This document shows positions 17,052-25,061 of a stretch of DNA of 64,000 nt, piece by piece. Source of the DNA: DATFQE01 sp963739085 (GTDB taxonomy: Bacteria; Actinomycetota; Thermoleophilia; Gaiellales; Gaiellaceae); NCBI GenBank assembly GCA_963739085.1, contig CAVTZA010000004.1, positions 434,001 through 498,000 of the forward strand, read 5' to 3'. A program made the translations under genes and the position numbers. The notes below the pieces were generated by a model, which was not told the origin of the DNA, did no database searches, and worked only from the letters and a program-made list of their open reading frames with translations. The stretch's first letter is position 1; every line of letters starts with the position of its first letter.

Positions 17052-19433
17052 TCAGAGTGGGAGGCCTAGGTGCCTCTGGAGCAGAGGCCCGAGCATCTCG
17101 GGCCTGTTGATGTGGTTGGCGGTCTCGTCGTCGAAGAACGCATCCCAGACCGTTTCCCAGAACTCCTTGCCGCGTCTCTTGAGATCCGGAGGCCCGGTCG
17201 CATTCGCGATCAGGTGGCGGAGCTCTCTGCCGGCGCCGGGCCCGTGAAAGTGCGAGATCATGCCTTCCATGAACATGTGCGTGTAGCGGCCGTGCGGATC
17301 GCCCGGCAGGAAGCCGAGATCGAGGAACGGCGCGTCGGTGAGCAGATGGTCCCTCGTCAGGCCTCCCGTGACCCGCGTGGGCGCGGCGCCGCCGCCGACG
17401 ATCTCGATCAGCGCCTCACTCGGGTAGATGGGCGGCTTCCTCGTCCTCGCGTACTCCCAGACGTGAGCCGCGAACTCTGCGGCGCGGTCCGGGCTGCGGA
17501 TGGTCGCGTAGTAAGGGCCGATGACCTCGCGCAGCCGCGCGTTCGCCGCCGTGCTCGGGGCGCTGCGCCTGAGAATCCCCTGAACCCACGTCATGTCGGG
17601 ATTCGGCACCGCTGTGCCGTGCCTGAGCCCACGCAGAGCAGCGCCGAGGCCTTTCTTGACCTCGGCTCGAGACGCGTAGGGAATCGTCTTGGCACCCGTG
17701 AGGATGTCGTTGAGCGCACTCGTTCCCAGAGGAAGTTCGTTGCGTGCCTTTCCGACAGCGTTGAGCTCCTGCACGAGGGCGCGCGCCTCTGCGCTCGACT
17801 CCGCGCCCTGGAGGACGAGCCGCTTCAGCTTGCGCGCCTTGTTGAACGCAACGGCGAGTGGCACCACCTCGAGCCCCATTGCGACCAGGCTGATGGCGAA
17901 GCCCGTGAGCGACGGCTCCTCGGTCGAGAGCGAGCGGGCGATGTCGAGGTGCGTGTTGGAGAGGATCTTCTGGTTCGAGTACTTCTCCCACTCGCCGACC
18001 GCGGTATGGGCAGCGAACCCCACCGCCGCGATGCCCGCCGGGATCGCGAGCGATGCACCGGCCGACGGGATGAACGTGATCACCGCCAGCGCGAACGCGG
18101 CTATCTGCATGAGCGTCGAGTCGGCGTCGTCCTTGGCCGCCGTGACCGCGTCGTTGATGAACCCGTCGCGCATCGACCCCTTCGGGATGAACATCGTCGC
18201 CCGCGTGAGCGAGACGACCGCAGGCAGCGTCAGCGGATCGACCTCCTTGTTGGCGATCTTGTTTGCGGCGCGCCACGAGTCGCGCAGCTTCGGGAGGAGC
18301 TCCGTCAGGACCGCAGCCATCCGCTCGTCGGCGGATACGGTCACGAACTTGTCGAGAGAGACCTTCTCGATGTCACCGCCCCTTCTCAGGCTCGTGAGGA
18401 CCGGGTGGATGCTCTCGGCTTCGGCCCACGCGGTGGTCAGCGTCGTCCGCGCGGCCGCCAGTTCCTTGTCAGCCGCCCTCGCTTCGGCACCGTGTGACTG
18501 CTCGAATGCGTCCTTGTTCTTGGCGCGTCGATAGTCCTCGAAGTACTTGTCCGAGACCGCGGCCTTCGCGGCCACGGACTGCTGCAGCTGCTTCAGGCGG
18601 CGCGTGCTCTCGGCGAGCTCCACGCGCTTGCGGGCATAGACCGGATGGTTGACGTATTTGGTGTTGGCCGCCACGCGAACGACGGCGTCGACCTCCTTGG
18701 CCAGGTCGCCGCCGCGCGCCAGATTCTCGGCCGCATATTTCGTCGAGCCCCAGGGCAGCCCGTACGACTGCACGATCTCGTTGATCGCGCTGACGCTGCC
18801 GCGGAGCATGTCCATCGCGGTCGCACGCGCTCTGGCTCTGAACTCCCTCTTGAAGGCTTTCGCCTCGTCCTCGAAGAACTCGAGATACCTTGCTGTGTCG
18901 GCCGAGCTGTCCACGGATCGGATCTCCGCGACCGCCTGCTCGAACGATCCGAGCCGCCGAATCCCCTCCTCGATCCGGGCCCTGAGATTCATGCCCTTGC
19001 TGGTGCGACTGGCTGGAGCCCCCGTGTAGTGCTCCTCGCGCGGCTTGATCCCTCGCGCCTCGGCGACCGCCTCGATGTCCTCCAGTGATTCCAGGGCTGC
19101 CTTCTGCTCGTCGCTCGGAGCGCTCACTGCCTTCGCTGCCAGCTCCTCGCGCCGGCGCCGAAGCTCGTCGTCGGTCAGCTTCTCGAGGACGTCCATCGCC
19201 CGCGCTCGCCGCTGGCTCGCCGGAGTGGCCTGCTCGATCCAGGGCCGCCTCGGCTCGGGCGGCGGAGCGGCCTTTCGCGCCAGCACCCAGCGTGCGACGA
19301 GCCGATTGCTCTGGGCCGCCAACAACGGCGCCCAGTGGGGAGCTTCCGGTCTCTGCGGCCGGCTGACCGGTCGCCCGGTCACGTGCGGCTCCTGACGGCT
19401 CCAGTCGCGCACGACCGTGACGCTAGCTCCCAT
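17052..19433 (-). CDS. Large polymorphic-toxin-like / eCIS-effector-like protein (793 aa)
   Basis: No certain family match. Near the N-terminus (about 34-52) LLAAQSNRLVARWVLARKA resembles the short LQxxAGNxAVxRL motif common at the start of DUF4157-linked proteins carried by contractile injection systems. MDVLEKLTDDELRRRREELAAKA follows, then a long helical region (about 150-430, probably coiled coil). Two hydrophobic segments lie at about 440-475 (rich in Ala/Ile/Phe) and 508-528. The C-terminal 100 residues (HGRYTHMFMEGMISHFHGPGAGREL...FWETVWDAFFDDETANHINRPEMLG) look like a separate compact domain with many His. There is no Sec signal. Base composition is visibly less GC-rich than its neighbours, suggesting transfer. 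An immunity gene was not found. Confidence 0.6.
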   Translation of the reverse strand: MGASVTVVRDWSRQEPHVTGRPVSRPQRPEAPHWAPLLAAQSNRLVARWVLARKAAPPPEPRRPWIEQATPASQRRARAMDVLEKLTDDELRRRREELAAKAVSAPSDEQKAALESLEDIEAVAEARGIKPREEHYTGAPASRTSKGMNLRARIEEGIRRLGSFEQAVAEIRSVDSSADTARYLEFFEDEAKAFKREFRARARATAMDMLRGSVSAINEIVQSYGLPWGSTKYAAENLARGGDLAKEVDAVVRVAANTKYVNHPVYARKRVELAESTRRLKQLQQSVAAKAAVSDKYFEDYRRAKNKDAFEQSHGAEARAADKELAAARTTLTTAWAEAESIHPVLTSLRRGGDIEKVSLDKFVTVSADERMAAVLTELLPKLRDSWRAANKIANKEVDPLTLPAVVSLTRATMFIPKGSMRDGFINDAVTAAKDDADSTLMQIAAFALAVITFIPSAGASLAIPAGIAAVGFAAHTAVGEWEKYSNQKILSNTHLDIARSLSTEEPSLTGFAISLVAMGLEVVPLAVAFNKARKLKRLVLQGAESSAEARALVQELNAVGKARNELPLGTSALNDILTGAKTIPYASRAEVKKGLGAALRGLRHGTAVPNPDMTWVQGILRRSAPSTAANARLREVIGPYYATIRSPDRAAEFAAHVWEYARTRKPPIYPSEALIEIVGGGAAPTRVTGGLTRDHLLTDAPFLDLGFLPGDPHGRYTHMFMEGMISHFHGPGAGRELRHLIANATGPPDLKRRGKEFWETVWDAFFDDETANHINRPEMLGPLLQRHLGLPL

Positions 19434-19486
19434 GGCGGCAGCCGTCTATTGGTCGTTCTACCTATTTACAGAAGACTCGTACCTAC
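19434..19486 (-). promoter_or_regulatory. AT-rich leader of the toxin-like gene with repeated hexamer
   Basis: This 53-base gap between the MarR stop and the toxin-like ATG is unusually AT-rich. TACCTA occurs at 19459-19464 and 19480-19485, 21 bases apart (two helical turns). A -10-like TAAATA lies on the minus strand at about 19463-19468. It probably contains a separate promoter for the toxin-like gene. Confidence 0.35.
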
Positions 19487-20016
19487 TTAAAGCGAGGTCT
19501 TGTCTTCGACCACAAGCATGACCTTTCGGAGCAGGTCGTTGAGCTGCCTCCGCTCGCGCTCGTTCAGCGCGGTCGCGATCAGCTGCTCCTTCTGCGCCTG
19601 CACGCCGATCGTCTGCTCCCAGATCTTCTTGCCCTTCTCGGTCGGCTCGACGAGCACTCCCCGCCGATCCTCGGGATCGCGCAGGCGGCGGACCAGCCCG
19701 GCCTTCTCGAGCTGGTCCAGGCGACTGGTCATCGCGCCGCTCGACAGGTCCGAGAACTTGGCCAGCTCGCCGGCCGAACGTCGGTAGGGCTTGCCCGCCC
19801 AGCGAAGCGACGAGAGCACCTTGTAGGCGGCGTGGCTGAGGTCGTACTCGGCCAGGGTCTCGTCGAGCGCGCGCAGCAGGCGCCGGTTGATGCCGCCGAT
19901 CCGGTCGACGATGCCCTCGACCTCGAGGTCGACCTCGGCCGGGAACTCCTCCTTGAACTCCTCGAGGAAGCGATCGATGTGGTCGGTGACGTCTGTTCGG
20001 ATCGCGGCCTGGTCAT
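19487..20016 (-). CDS. MarR-family regulator (frameshift near the start)
   Basis: About 175 residues. Helical N-terminal dimer region (DQAAIRTDVTDHIDRFLEEFKEEFPAEVDLEVEGIVDRIGGINRRLLRALDETLAEYDLSHAAYKVLSSLRW), then winged helix (GELAKFSDLSSGAMTSRLDQLEKAGLVRRLRDPEDRRGVLVEPTEKGKKIWE). The conserved N-terminal part has no start codon in frame; ATG 20016 lies one base out of frame a few codons upstream, so a one-base error near 20005 is likely. A perfect 14-base palindrome upstream suggests autoregulation. The toxin-like gene follows on the same strand and may be co-regulated. Confidence 0.75.
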
Positions 20017-20039
20017 GGACGAAGTCTTTAGCAAAAGTA

Positions 20040-20053
20040 TCTTGACGTCAAGA
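20040..20053. promoter_or_regulatory. Perfect 14-base palindrome, probable MarR operator
   Basis: TCTTGACGTCAAGA is fully palindromic and lies 24 bases upstream of the MarR ATG, in the divergent gap to the 20125 gene. Its size and symmetry are typical of MarR-family sites. A second, imperfect copy is at 20100. Confidence 0.65.
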
Positions 20054-20099
20054 GACTATGCCCTCTATAGTTCCGCCTCAAGAAGGTTGGCACAAAGAG

Positions 20100-20113
20100 A
20101 TTTGACTTCGAGA
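20100..20113. promoter_or_regulatory. Degenerate second copy of the MarR palindrome
   Basis: ATTTGACTTCGAGA matches the 20040 palindrome at 10 of 14 bases. It lies 60 bases from it and just upstream of the GGGAGG ribosome-binding site of the 20125 gene. Binding here would repress the rightward transcript. Confidence 0.4.
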
Positions 20114-20124
20114 GGGAGGCGCAC

Positions 20125-20307
20125 ATGCTCCAGCCGGACCCCGATATGCACAGGCTCCTTTCCGTGGAGCGAGCGGAGCGCATCCGCGCCGACGTCGATC
20201 GCGAACGACTTCGTCGGCGCGGGTCGCTTCGCCAGAGCCTCGGGTCGCTCGACCTGCCGAGGCTGCGTCGGCAACAACACTCGACCGCGTGTGGAGGAAC
20301 GTCATGA
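20125..20307 (+). CDS. Small Arg-rich protein translationally coupled to the cupin-TPR gene
   Basis: 60 codons with a strong ribosome-binding site (GAGGGAGGC) six bases before ATG 20125. The stop TGA overlaps the next start as ATGA (20304-20307), a typical coupling signal. The product (MLQPDPDMHRLLSVERAERIRADVDRERLRRR...) is basic and probably helical at its N-terminus. Small proteins of this look are frequent in actinobacteria, but no role is known. A leader peptide that only couples translation is an alternative. Confidence 0.5.
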   Translation: MLQPDPDMHRLLSVERAERIRADVDRERLRRRGSLRQSLGSLDLPRLRRQQHSTACGGTS

Positions 20308-20975
20308 CGACAGCCACGAAGACCGCCTACAGCACGATCTCGATCGAGGACGCCGCCCTCGCCAGGGAGGAGGGCGAGCGGCAGTACGTCCGGCTCCGCT
20401 CGGAGCTCGGCATCAACGCGTTCGGCATCAGCGCGGTGCGCTCCGGCTCCGCCGGCGCCCAGATCATCCAGGAGCACGACGAGCTCGGCCCGGGCGCGGG
20501 TCAGCACGAGGAGCTGTACATCGTCCTCAAGGGCCATGCGTCCTTCACCGTCGAAGGCGCCGAGGTCGACGCGCCGCACGGAACGGCCGTGTTCGTGGCC
20601 GACCCGGGAGCGAAGCGTGCGGCCGTCGCGAAGGAGGACGGCACGATCGTCGTCGCCGTCGGCGGCCGTCCGGGCGAGGCGTTCCAGATCACGGCCGGCG
20701 AGGCGATGCGCGACTTCATGGCCCCGTACAACGCCAAGGACTACGAGGGCGCGCTCGCGATCGCGCGCGGCGTGCTGCACGAGTATCCGGGCAACGGGCT
20801 CGCGCTCTACAACATCGCCTGCATGGAGGCGCTGCTGGGCCGCACCGAGGACTCGCTCGGGCACCTGAAGGAGGCGATCGAGACGGCGCCCCGCCTGATC
20901 GAGTACGCCAAGACGGACGACGACTTCACGTCGCTGCGCGGCGACGAGCGCTTCGAGGGCCTGCTCGCGAACTAG
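20304..20975 (+). CDS. Cupin domain fused to TPR-like repeats
   Basis: 223 residues. The N-terminal half is a cupin (QHEELYIVLKGHASFTVEGAEVDAPHGTAVFVADPGAKRAA), with one His-Glu-Glu cluster in motif 1. The C-terminal half (MAPYNAKDYEGALAIARGVLHEYPGNGLALYNIACMEALLGRTEDSLGHLKEAIETAPRLIEYAKTDDDFTSLRGDERF) is tetratricopeptide-like. ATG 20304 is supported by GGAGGAAC. Divergence from the MarR gene and the shared palindromes suggest it belongs to that regulon. The ligand is unknown. Confidence 0.8.
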   Translation: MTTATKTAYSTISIEDAALAREEGERQYVRLRSELGINAFGISAVRSGSAGAQIIQEHDELGPGAGQHEELYIVLKGHASFTVEGAEVDAPHGTAVFVADPGAKRAAVAKEDGTIVVAVGGRPGEAFQITAGEAMRDFMAPYNAKDYEGALAIARGVLHEYPGNGLALYNIACMEALLGRTEDSLGHLKEAIETAPRLIEYAKTDDDFTSLRGDERFEGLLAN

Positions 20976-20984
20976 ACTCGCCGC

Positions 20985-21953
20985 GTGCTGCGCGGCAAGA
21001 GGATCCTGATCACCGGCGGGGCGGGCTTCATCGGGACGACGCTCGCCCGCCGGCTCGTGGACGAGAACGAGGTGGTCGCGGTGGACAACCTCCACCGCGA
21101 CGCCCTGTCCGGCACCGAGCTCGACGAGCACCGGAACTTCACCTTCGTCGAGGGAGACATCCTCGATGCCGGCCAGATGCGCATGCTCGCCGAAGGTGCG
21201 ACCCACATCGTCCACTGCGCCGCGATCGCCGGCGTCGACACGGTGCTCGAGAGCCCCGTGCGCACGATGCGCGTCAACGTCATCGGCACCTACAACGTGC
21301 TCGAGGCCGGCCTGGCGACGAAGGGCTCGCTCGAGCGGGTCGTCGAGTTCTCCACCAGCGAGGTCTTCGGCACGTACGCGTACAAGGTGGCCGAGGGCGA
21401 CGTGACCACCCAGGGGTCGGTCGGGGAGGCGCGCTGGACCTACGCCGTCTCGAAGCTCGCGGGCGAGCACATGGCCCACGCCTACCACGACGAGCTCGGG
21501 GTCCCGACGACCTCCGTGCGCCCGTTCAACGTCTACGGGCCAGGCCAGATCGGCGGCGGCGCCATCCGCGCCTTCATCGAGACCGCGCTCGCCGGCCGGG
21601 ATCTCGTCATCCACGGCGACGGCTCGCAGATCCGGGCCTGGTGCTACGTCGACGACATGGTCGAGGGCGTCCTGCTCTGCCTCGAGCGACCGGAGGCCGT
21701 CGGCCAGAGCTTCAACATCGGCAACGCGCGCTCGGCGGTCACGATCTACGACCTCGCGCAGCGGATCCGCCGGCTGACGGGCGCCGAGGTCGACGTCCGC
21801 TTTCAGCCGCTCCACTACACGGACGTCGAGCTCCGCATCCCGAACGTGGACAAGGCGCGCGAGCTGCTCGACTTCGAGGCGAAGGTCGAGCTCGACGAAG
21901 GGCTCGCGAGGACGATCGCGTGGTATCGAAGCCGGAAGCCGGCAGTAGCCTGA
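20985..21953 (+). CDS. NAD-dependent sugar epimerase/dehydratase (extended SDR)
   Basis: About 322 residues. The nucleotide-binding ILITGGAGFIGTTLARRLV is at the N-terminus; the catalytic Tyr/Lys are in WTYAVSKLAGEHMAHAYH; and VRPFNVYGPGQ, HGDGSQIRAWCYVDD and FNIGNARSAVTIYDLA are typical of nucleotide-sugar SDRs such as dTDP-glucose dehydratases and UDP-sugar epimerases. Start GTG 20985. The next gene, a DegT aminotransferase, begins inside its end (34-base overlap), which suggests that the pair makes a 4-keto and then an amino sugar. Confidence 0.85.
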   Translation: MLRGKRILITGGAGFIGTTLARRLVDENEVVAVDNLHRDALSGTELDEHRNFTFVEGDILDAGQMRMLAEGATHIVHCAAIAGVDTVLESPVRTMRVNVIGTYNVLEAGLATKGSLERVVEFSTSEVFGTYAYKVAEGDVTTQGSVGEARWTYAVSKLAGEHMAHAYHDELGVPTTSVRPFNVYGPGQIGGGAIRAFIETALAGRDLVIHGDGSQIRAWCYVDDMVEGVLLCLERPEAVGQSFNIGNARSAVTIYDLAQRIRRLTGAEVDVRFQPLHYTDVELRIPNVDKARELLDFEAKVELDEGLARTIAWYRSRKPAVA

Positions 21954-23008
21954 TCCGCCTGGCGCGGCCGGAGGTCGGCGAGGAGGAGCTCGCCGAGATC
22001 GCGGCCGTGCTCGAGTCGGGCCAGCTGACGATGGGCCCGAAGGTCGAGGAGCTCGAAGGGCTCCTCGCGGAGGCGTGCGGTGTCGAGCACGCGGTTGCGG
22101 TCTCGTCCGGGACGGCGGCGCTGCACCTCGCGATCCTCGCGCTCGGCTTCCAGCCGGGCGACGAGGTGCTCGTTCCCGCCTACACCTTCCCCGCGACCGC
22201 GAACGTGGTCGCCCTCGCAGGTCTCACACCCGTGCTGGTCGACGTCGACCCCGCGACGATGAACCTCGATCCCCAGCGCGTCGGCGCCGCGGTCGGGCCG
22301 CGCACGCAGGCGGTGCTGGCGGTGCACCTGTTCGGGCGGCCGCTCGACTGGGAGGCGCTGGAAGCGGCCGTCCCGGAGCACGTCGTGTTGATCGAGGACG
22401 CGGCCGGCGCTCTCGGCGCGAAACGGCGCGGCCGCCCGTGCGGGAGCCTCGGGCGGATGGGCTGCCTCTCCTTCCACCCGCGGAAAATCGTGACGACGGG
22501 CGAGGGCGGTGCGGTCACGACGGACGACGCCCACCTGGCCGAGGCGATCCGCAGCCTGCGCCACCACGGCTGGAGCGGTGCCGACATGCCGCGGCCGGCC
22601 TACAACTACCGCCTTTCGGACGTGCTCTGCGCGCTCGGCATCCCGCAGCTGCGGCGCCTCGACGAGCTGCTCGCGGCGCGGACGCGGATCGCCGCCGCGT
22701 ACTCGGAGCGCCTGAGCGGAGTTGTGGAGACGCCGTCGGCCGAAGAGGGGGACGTCCACGGCTGGCAGGCCTATGTCGTTCGTGTGGACGACCGCGACCG
22801 CGTCCTCGCGGCGCTCCGCGCCGAGGGGATCGAGGCGCAGATCGGCACCTATGCGCTCCACCATCTCGGCGCCTACGGCGAGGCCGGTCGCTTTCCCGGC
22901 GCGGACGCCGCGTTCGAGCGCGCGCTCGCGCTGCCCTTCCACGGCAGGCTCGAGGAGCGCGAGCTGGACCGGGTGTGCGAAACGCTTGACAGGCTTGTAA
23001 GTGAGTAG
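21920..23008 (+). CDS. DegT/DnrJ/EryC1 PLP-dependent sugar aminotransferase
   Basis: About 362 residues. Landmarks are LESGQLTMGPKVEELE, AVSSGTAALHLAILALGFQPGDEVLVPAYTFPATANVV, VLIEDAAGALGA (PLP-interacting Asp) and CLSFHPRKIVTTGEGGAV with the Schiff-base Lys; the C-terminus carries HHLGAYGEAGRFPGADAAFERALALPFHG. It would aminate a keto nucleotide sugar, probably the product of the preceding SDR. GTG 21920 overlaps the SDR gene. The promoter of the TetR gene lies across its stop codon. Confidence 0.9.
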   Translation: MVSKPEAGSSLIRLARPEVGEEELAEIAAVLESGQLTMGPKVEELEGLLAEACGVEHAVAVSSGTAALHLAILALGFQPGDEVLVPAYTFPATANVVALAGLTPVLVDVDPATMNLDPQRVGAAVGPRTQAVLAVHLFGRPLDWEALEAAVPEHVVLIEDAAGALGAKRRGRPCGSLGRMGCLSFHPRKIVTTGEGGAVTTDDAHLAEAIRSLRHHGWSGADMPRPAYNYRLSDVLCALGIPQLRRLDELLAARTRIAAAYSERLSGVVETPSAEEGDVHGWQAYVVRVDDRDRVLAALRAEGIEAQIGTYALHHLGAYGEAGRFPGADAAFERALALPFHGRLEERELDRVCETLDRLVSE

Positions 23009-23016
23009 TAACTTAC
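22986..23016 (+). promoter_or_regulatory. Promoter with overlapping TetR operator
   Basis: TTGACA at 22986-22991 and TAACTT at 23009-23014 are spaced by 17 bases. The inverted repeat GTAAGT (22997-23002) ... ACTTAC (23011-23016) covers the spacer and -10. The TetR gene starts at 23023, leaving a very short leader. This is a classic autorepressed arrangement. Confidence 0.65.
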
Positions 23017-23022
23017 ATCGCC

Positions 23023-23586
23023 ATGGCAGCAAGCTCGACCGCCGTTAGGCAGAGCGCCGAGTCCCGGCGCGAGAGCATCCTCGACGCAGCGCTGATCGAG
23101 TTCGCCGAACGGGGCCTGCACGGGACGTCGACCGAGGACATTGCGAAGCGGGCCGGCATCTCGCAGCCGTACGTCTTCCGCCTGTTCGGCAGCAAGAAGC
23201 AGCTGTTCGCCGCGGCTTGCGCCCGCTGCATGCGCGAGCTGCGCCAGGAGATGGAAGCGGCGGCCGAGGGTCTCAGCGGCGAGGAGGCGCTCGTCGCGAT
23301 GGGCAAGGTCTATCGGGAGATCCTCGAGGGCGACCCGCACCGGCTGCAGCTGCAGATGCACATGTATGCGGCCGCACAGGAACCGGAAATCCGCCAGGTG
23401 GCCCGCGAGGGCTTCGGCGACCTGTTCACGACTTTCGAGCGCATCTCGGGCGCCGATCCGCAACGGCTGACGCGGTTCCTCGCGACCGGCATGCTCCTCA
23501 ACATGATCGCGGCCATTCAGCTGCGCGGCTCCGGGCTCGCCTGGGCCGAGCGCATGCTGCAGGGCTGCCTCGACAGCAAGGACTGA
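23023..23586 (+). CDS. TetR-family repressor
   Basis: 187 residues. The HTH (ESILDAALIEFAERGLHGTSTEDIAKRAGISQPYVFRLFGSKKQLFAAA, about 17-65) is canonical; the rest is a helical ligand-binding domain (ILEGDPHRLQLQMHMYAAAQEPEIRQVAREGFGDLF). It is followed by an MFS drug exporter, and related inverted repeats precede both genes, so it very likely represses itself and the exporter and is released by an exporter substrate. Confidence 0.9.
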   Translation: MAASSTAVRQSAESRRESILDAALIEFAERGLHGTSTEDIAKRAGISQPYVFRLFGSKKQLFAAACARCMRELRQEMEAAAEGLSGEEALVAMGKVYREILEGDPHRLQLQMHMYAAAQEPEIRQVAREGFGDLFTTFERISGADPQRLTRFLATGMLLNMIAAIQLRGSGLAWAERMLQGCLDSKD

Positions 23587-23611
23587 CCCTCTCTTTTTTC
23601 ACCCGTGAGTA

Positions 23612-23625
23612 AGTGATGAATCACT
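23612..23625. promoter_or_regulatory. Second TetR-type operator before the MFS gene
   Basis: AGTGAT-GA-ATCACT is an inverted repeat in the 59-base gap between the TetR gene and the exporter. Its surroundings (TAAGTGA ... ACTACATCG) resemble those of the 22997-23016 site (TAAGTGA ... ACTTACATCG), supporting recognition by the same repressor. Confidence 0.55.
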
Positions 23626-23645
23626 ACATCGGAAGGAGGACAGCG

Positions 23646-25055
23646 ATGTCAGCAAGGACGCGAACCATCTGGACCTTCGTCGTCACCTCGCTCGGCCTCT
23701 TCATGGTCGTGCTGGACAACCTCGTGGTGACGACCGCCCTGCCGGTGATCAGAACGGATCTCGGCGCCTCCATCGAGCAGCTCGAGTGGATGGTGAACGC
23801 CTACACCCTCACCTTCGCGGTCCTGCTCCTGACAGGCGCAGCGCTCGGCGACCGGTTCGGCCGGCGCCTGCTCTTCGTGATCGGGCTCGCGATCTTCACC
23901 GGCGCGTCCGCGGCCGCCGCGCTGGCCCCGAGTGCCGAATGGCTCATTGCCGCCCGAGCGGTCCAGGGCATGGGCGCAGCGATCGTCCTGCCCTTGACGC
24001 TGACGATCCTCAGCGAGGCCGTGCCGCGCGAGCGGCGCGGAGTCGCGCTCGGCGCGTGGTCGGGTGTTGCGGGGCTCGCGGTGGCGGCCGGTCCGCTCGT
24101 CGGCGGCGCTGTGGTCGAGGGCATCTCGTGGCAGTGGATCTTCTGGCTCAACGTGCCCATCGGCCTGATCCTGCTCCCGCTCGCGATCCTGCGCCTGCGC
24201 GAGTCGACGGGGCCGGAGGGCGGGCTCGACCTGCCGGGCCTGGCGCTCGTCAGCGGCGGGCTGCTCGGGATCGTGTGGGGTCTCGTGAACGGCAACTCGC
24301 ACGGCTGGACCGACCCGTGGATCGTCTCCGCGCTCGTCGTGGGTGGGCTCCTGTTCGCCGCCTTCGTCGCCTGGGAGCGGCGCGCGCCGCGGCCGATGGT
24401 GCCGCTGCGCCTGTTCCGCGACCGCGCGTTCGCAGCCGCGAACGGCGCGTCGCTGTTCATGTACTTCGGGATGTTCGGCTCGATCTTCCTGCTCGCGCAG
24501 TTCCTCCAGACCGCGCAGGGCCACTCGCCGCTGGACGCCGGCCTGCGGACGCTGCCCTGGACGGCGATGCCGATGTTCGTCGCGCCGATCGCGGGCGCGC
24601 TGTCCGACCGCATCGGCGGCCGTCCGCTGATGGCCACTGGGCTCGCGCTGCAGTCGATCGCCCTCGGGTGGCTCGCGCTCGTCTCCGAGCCGACCGTGCC
24701 GTACACGAAGCTCGTCGGCGCATTCATCCTCGGCGGCGTCGGGATGGCGCTGTTCTTCGCTCCGGTGGCGAACGTCGTCCTCTCGGCCGTGCGGCCCGAC
24801 GAGGAGGGCAAGGCCTCCGGCATCAACAACGCCATCCGCGAGGTCGGCGGCGTCTTCGGCATCGCCGTCCTCGCCACGGTGTTCACGAGCTACGGCAGCT
24901 ACGCGTCGCCGCAGGCGTTCACCGACGGGCTCGTCCCGGCGATCTGGGTCGGCGCAGCCGTCCTCGCCGTCGGCGCATTCGTCTCGCTCCTGATCCCGCG
25001 CAAGCAGCGCGCACAGGAGGAGGCGGCCGGCGTTCCGGTTGCAGAGGCGGCCTAA
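23646..25055 (+). CDS. MFS multidrug exporter, DHA2 (EmrB/QacA) type
   Basis: 469 residues and about 14 membrane segments. Motif C-like and family signatures: LGLFMVVLDNLVVTTALPVIRTDLGAS (motif D1), GAALGDRFGRRLLFVIGL (motif A), and RAVQGMGAAIVLPLTLTIL. ATG 23646 follows GGAAGGAGG. It would expel drugs or toxic amphiphiles by proton antiport. Control by the adjacent TetR protein is strongly suggested by the shared operators. Confidence 0.9.
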   Translation: MSARTRTIWTFVVTSLGLFMVVLDNLVVTTALPVIRTDLGASIEQLEWMVNAYTLTFAVLLLTGAALGDRFGRRLLFVIGLAIFTGASAAAALAPSAEWLIAARAVQGMGAAIVLPLTLTILSEAVPRERRGVALGAWSGVAGLAVAAGPLVGGAVVEGISWQWIFWLNVPIGLILLPLAILRLRESTGPEGGLDLPGLALVSGGLLGIVWGLVNGNSHGWTDPWIVSALVVGGLLFAAFVAWERRAPRPMVPLRLFRDRAFAAANGASLFMYFGMFGSIFLLAQFLQTAQGHSPLDAGLRTLPWTAMPMFVAPIAGALSDRIGGRPLMATGLALQSIALGWLALVSEPTVPYTKLVGAFILGGVGMALFFAPVANVVLSAVRPDEEGKASGINNAIREVGGVFGIAVLATVFTSYGSYASPQAFTDGLVPAIWVGAAVLAVGAFVSLLIPRKQRAQEEAAGVPVAEAA

Positions 25056-25061
25056 GGAGGC

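Noticed and set aside
17052..19433. Transmembrane pore or phage tail-tape protein
   Set aside because: Only two moderate hydrophobic segments, no tape-measure repeats and no phage neighbours; the modular effector-like reading fits better.
19832..23008. A plus-strand open frame of more than 1000 codons across the MarR, cupin, epimerase and aminotransferase genes
   Set aside because: Only its last part (from 21920) is protein-like and belongs to the DegT aminotransferase; the rest is a stop-free shadow caused by high GC.
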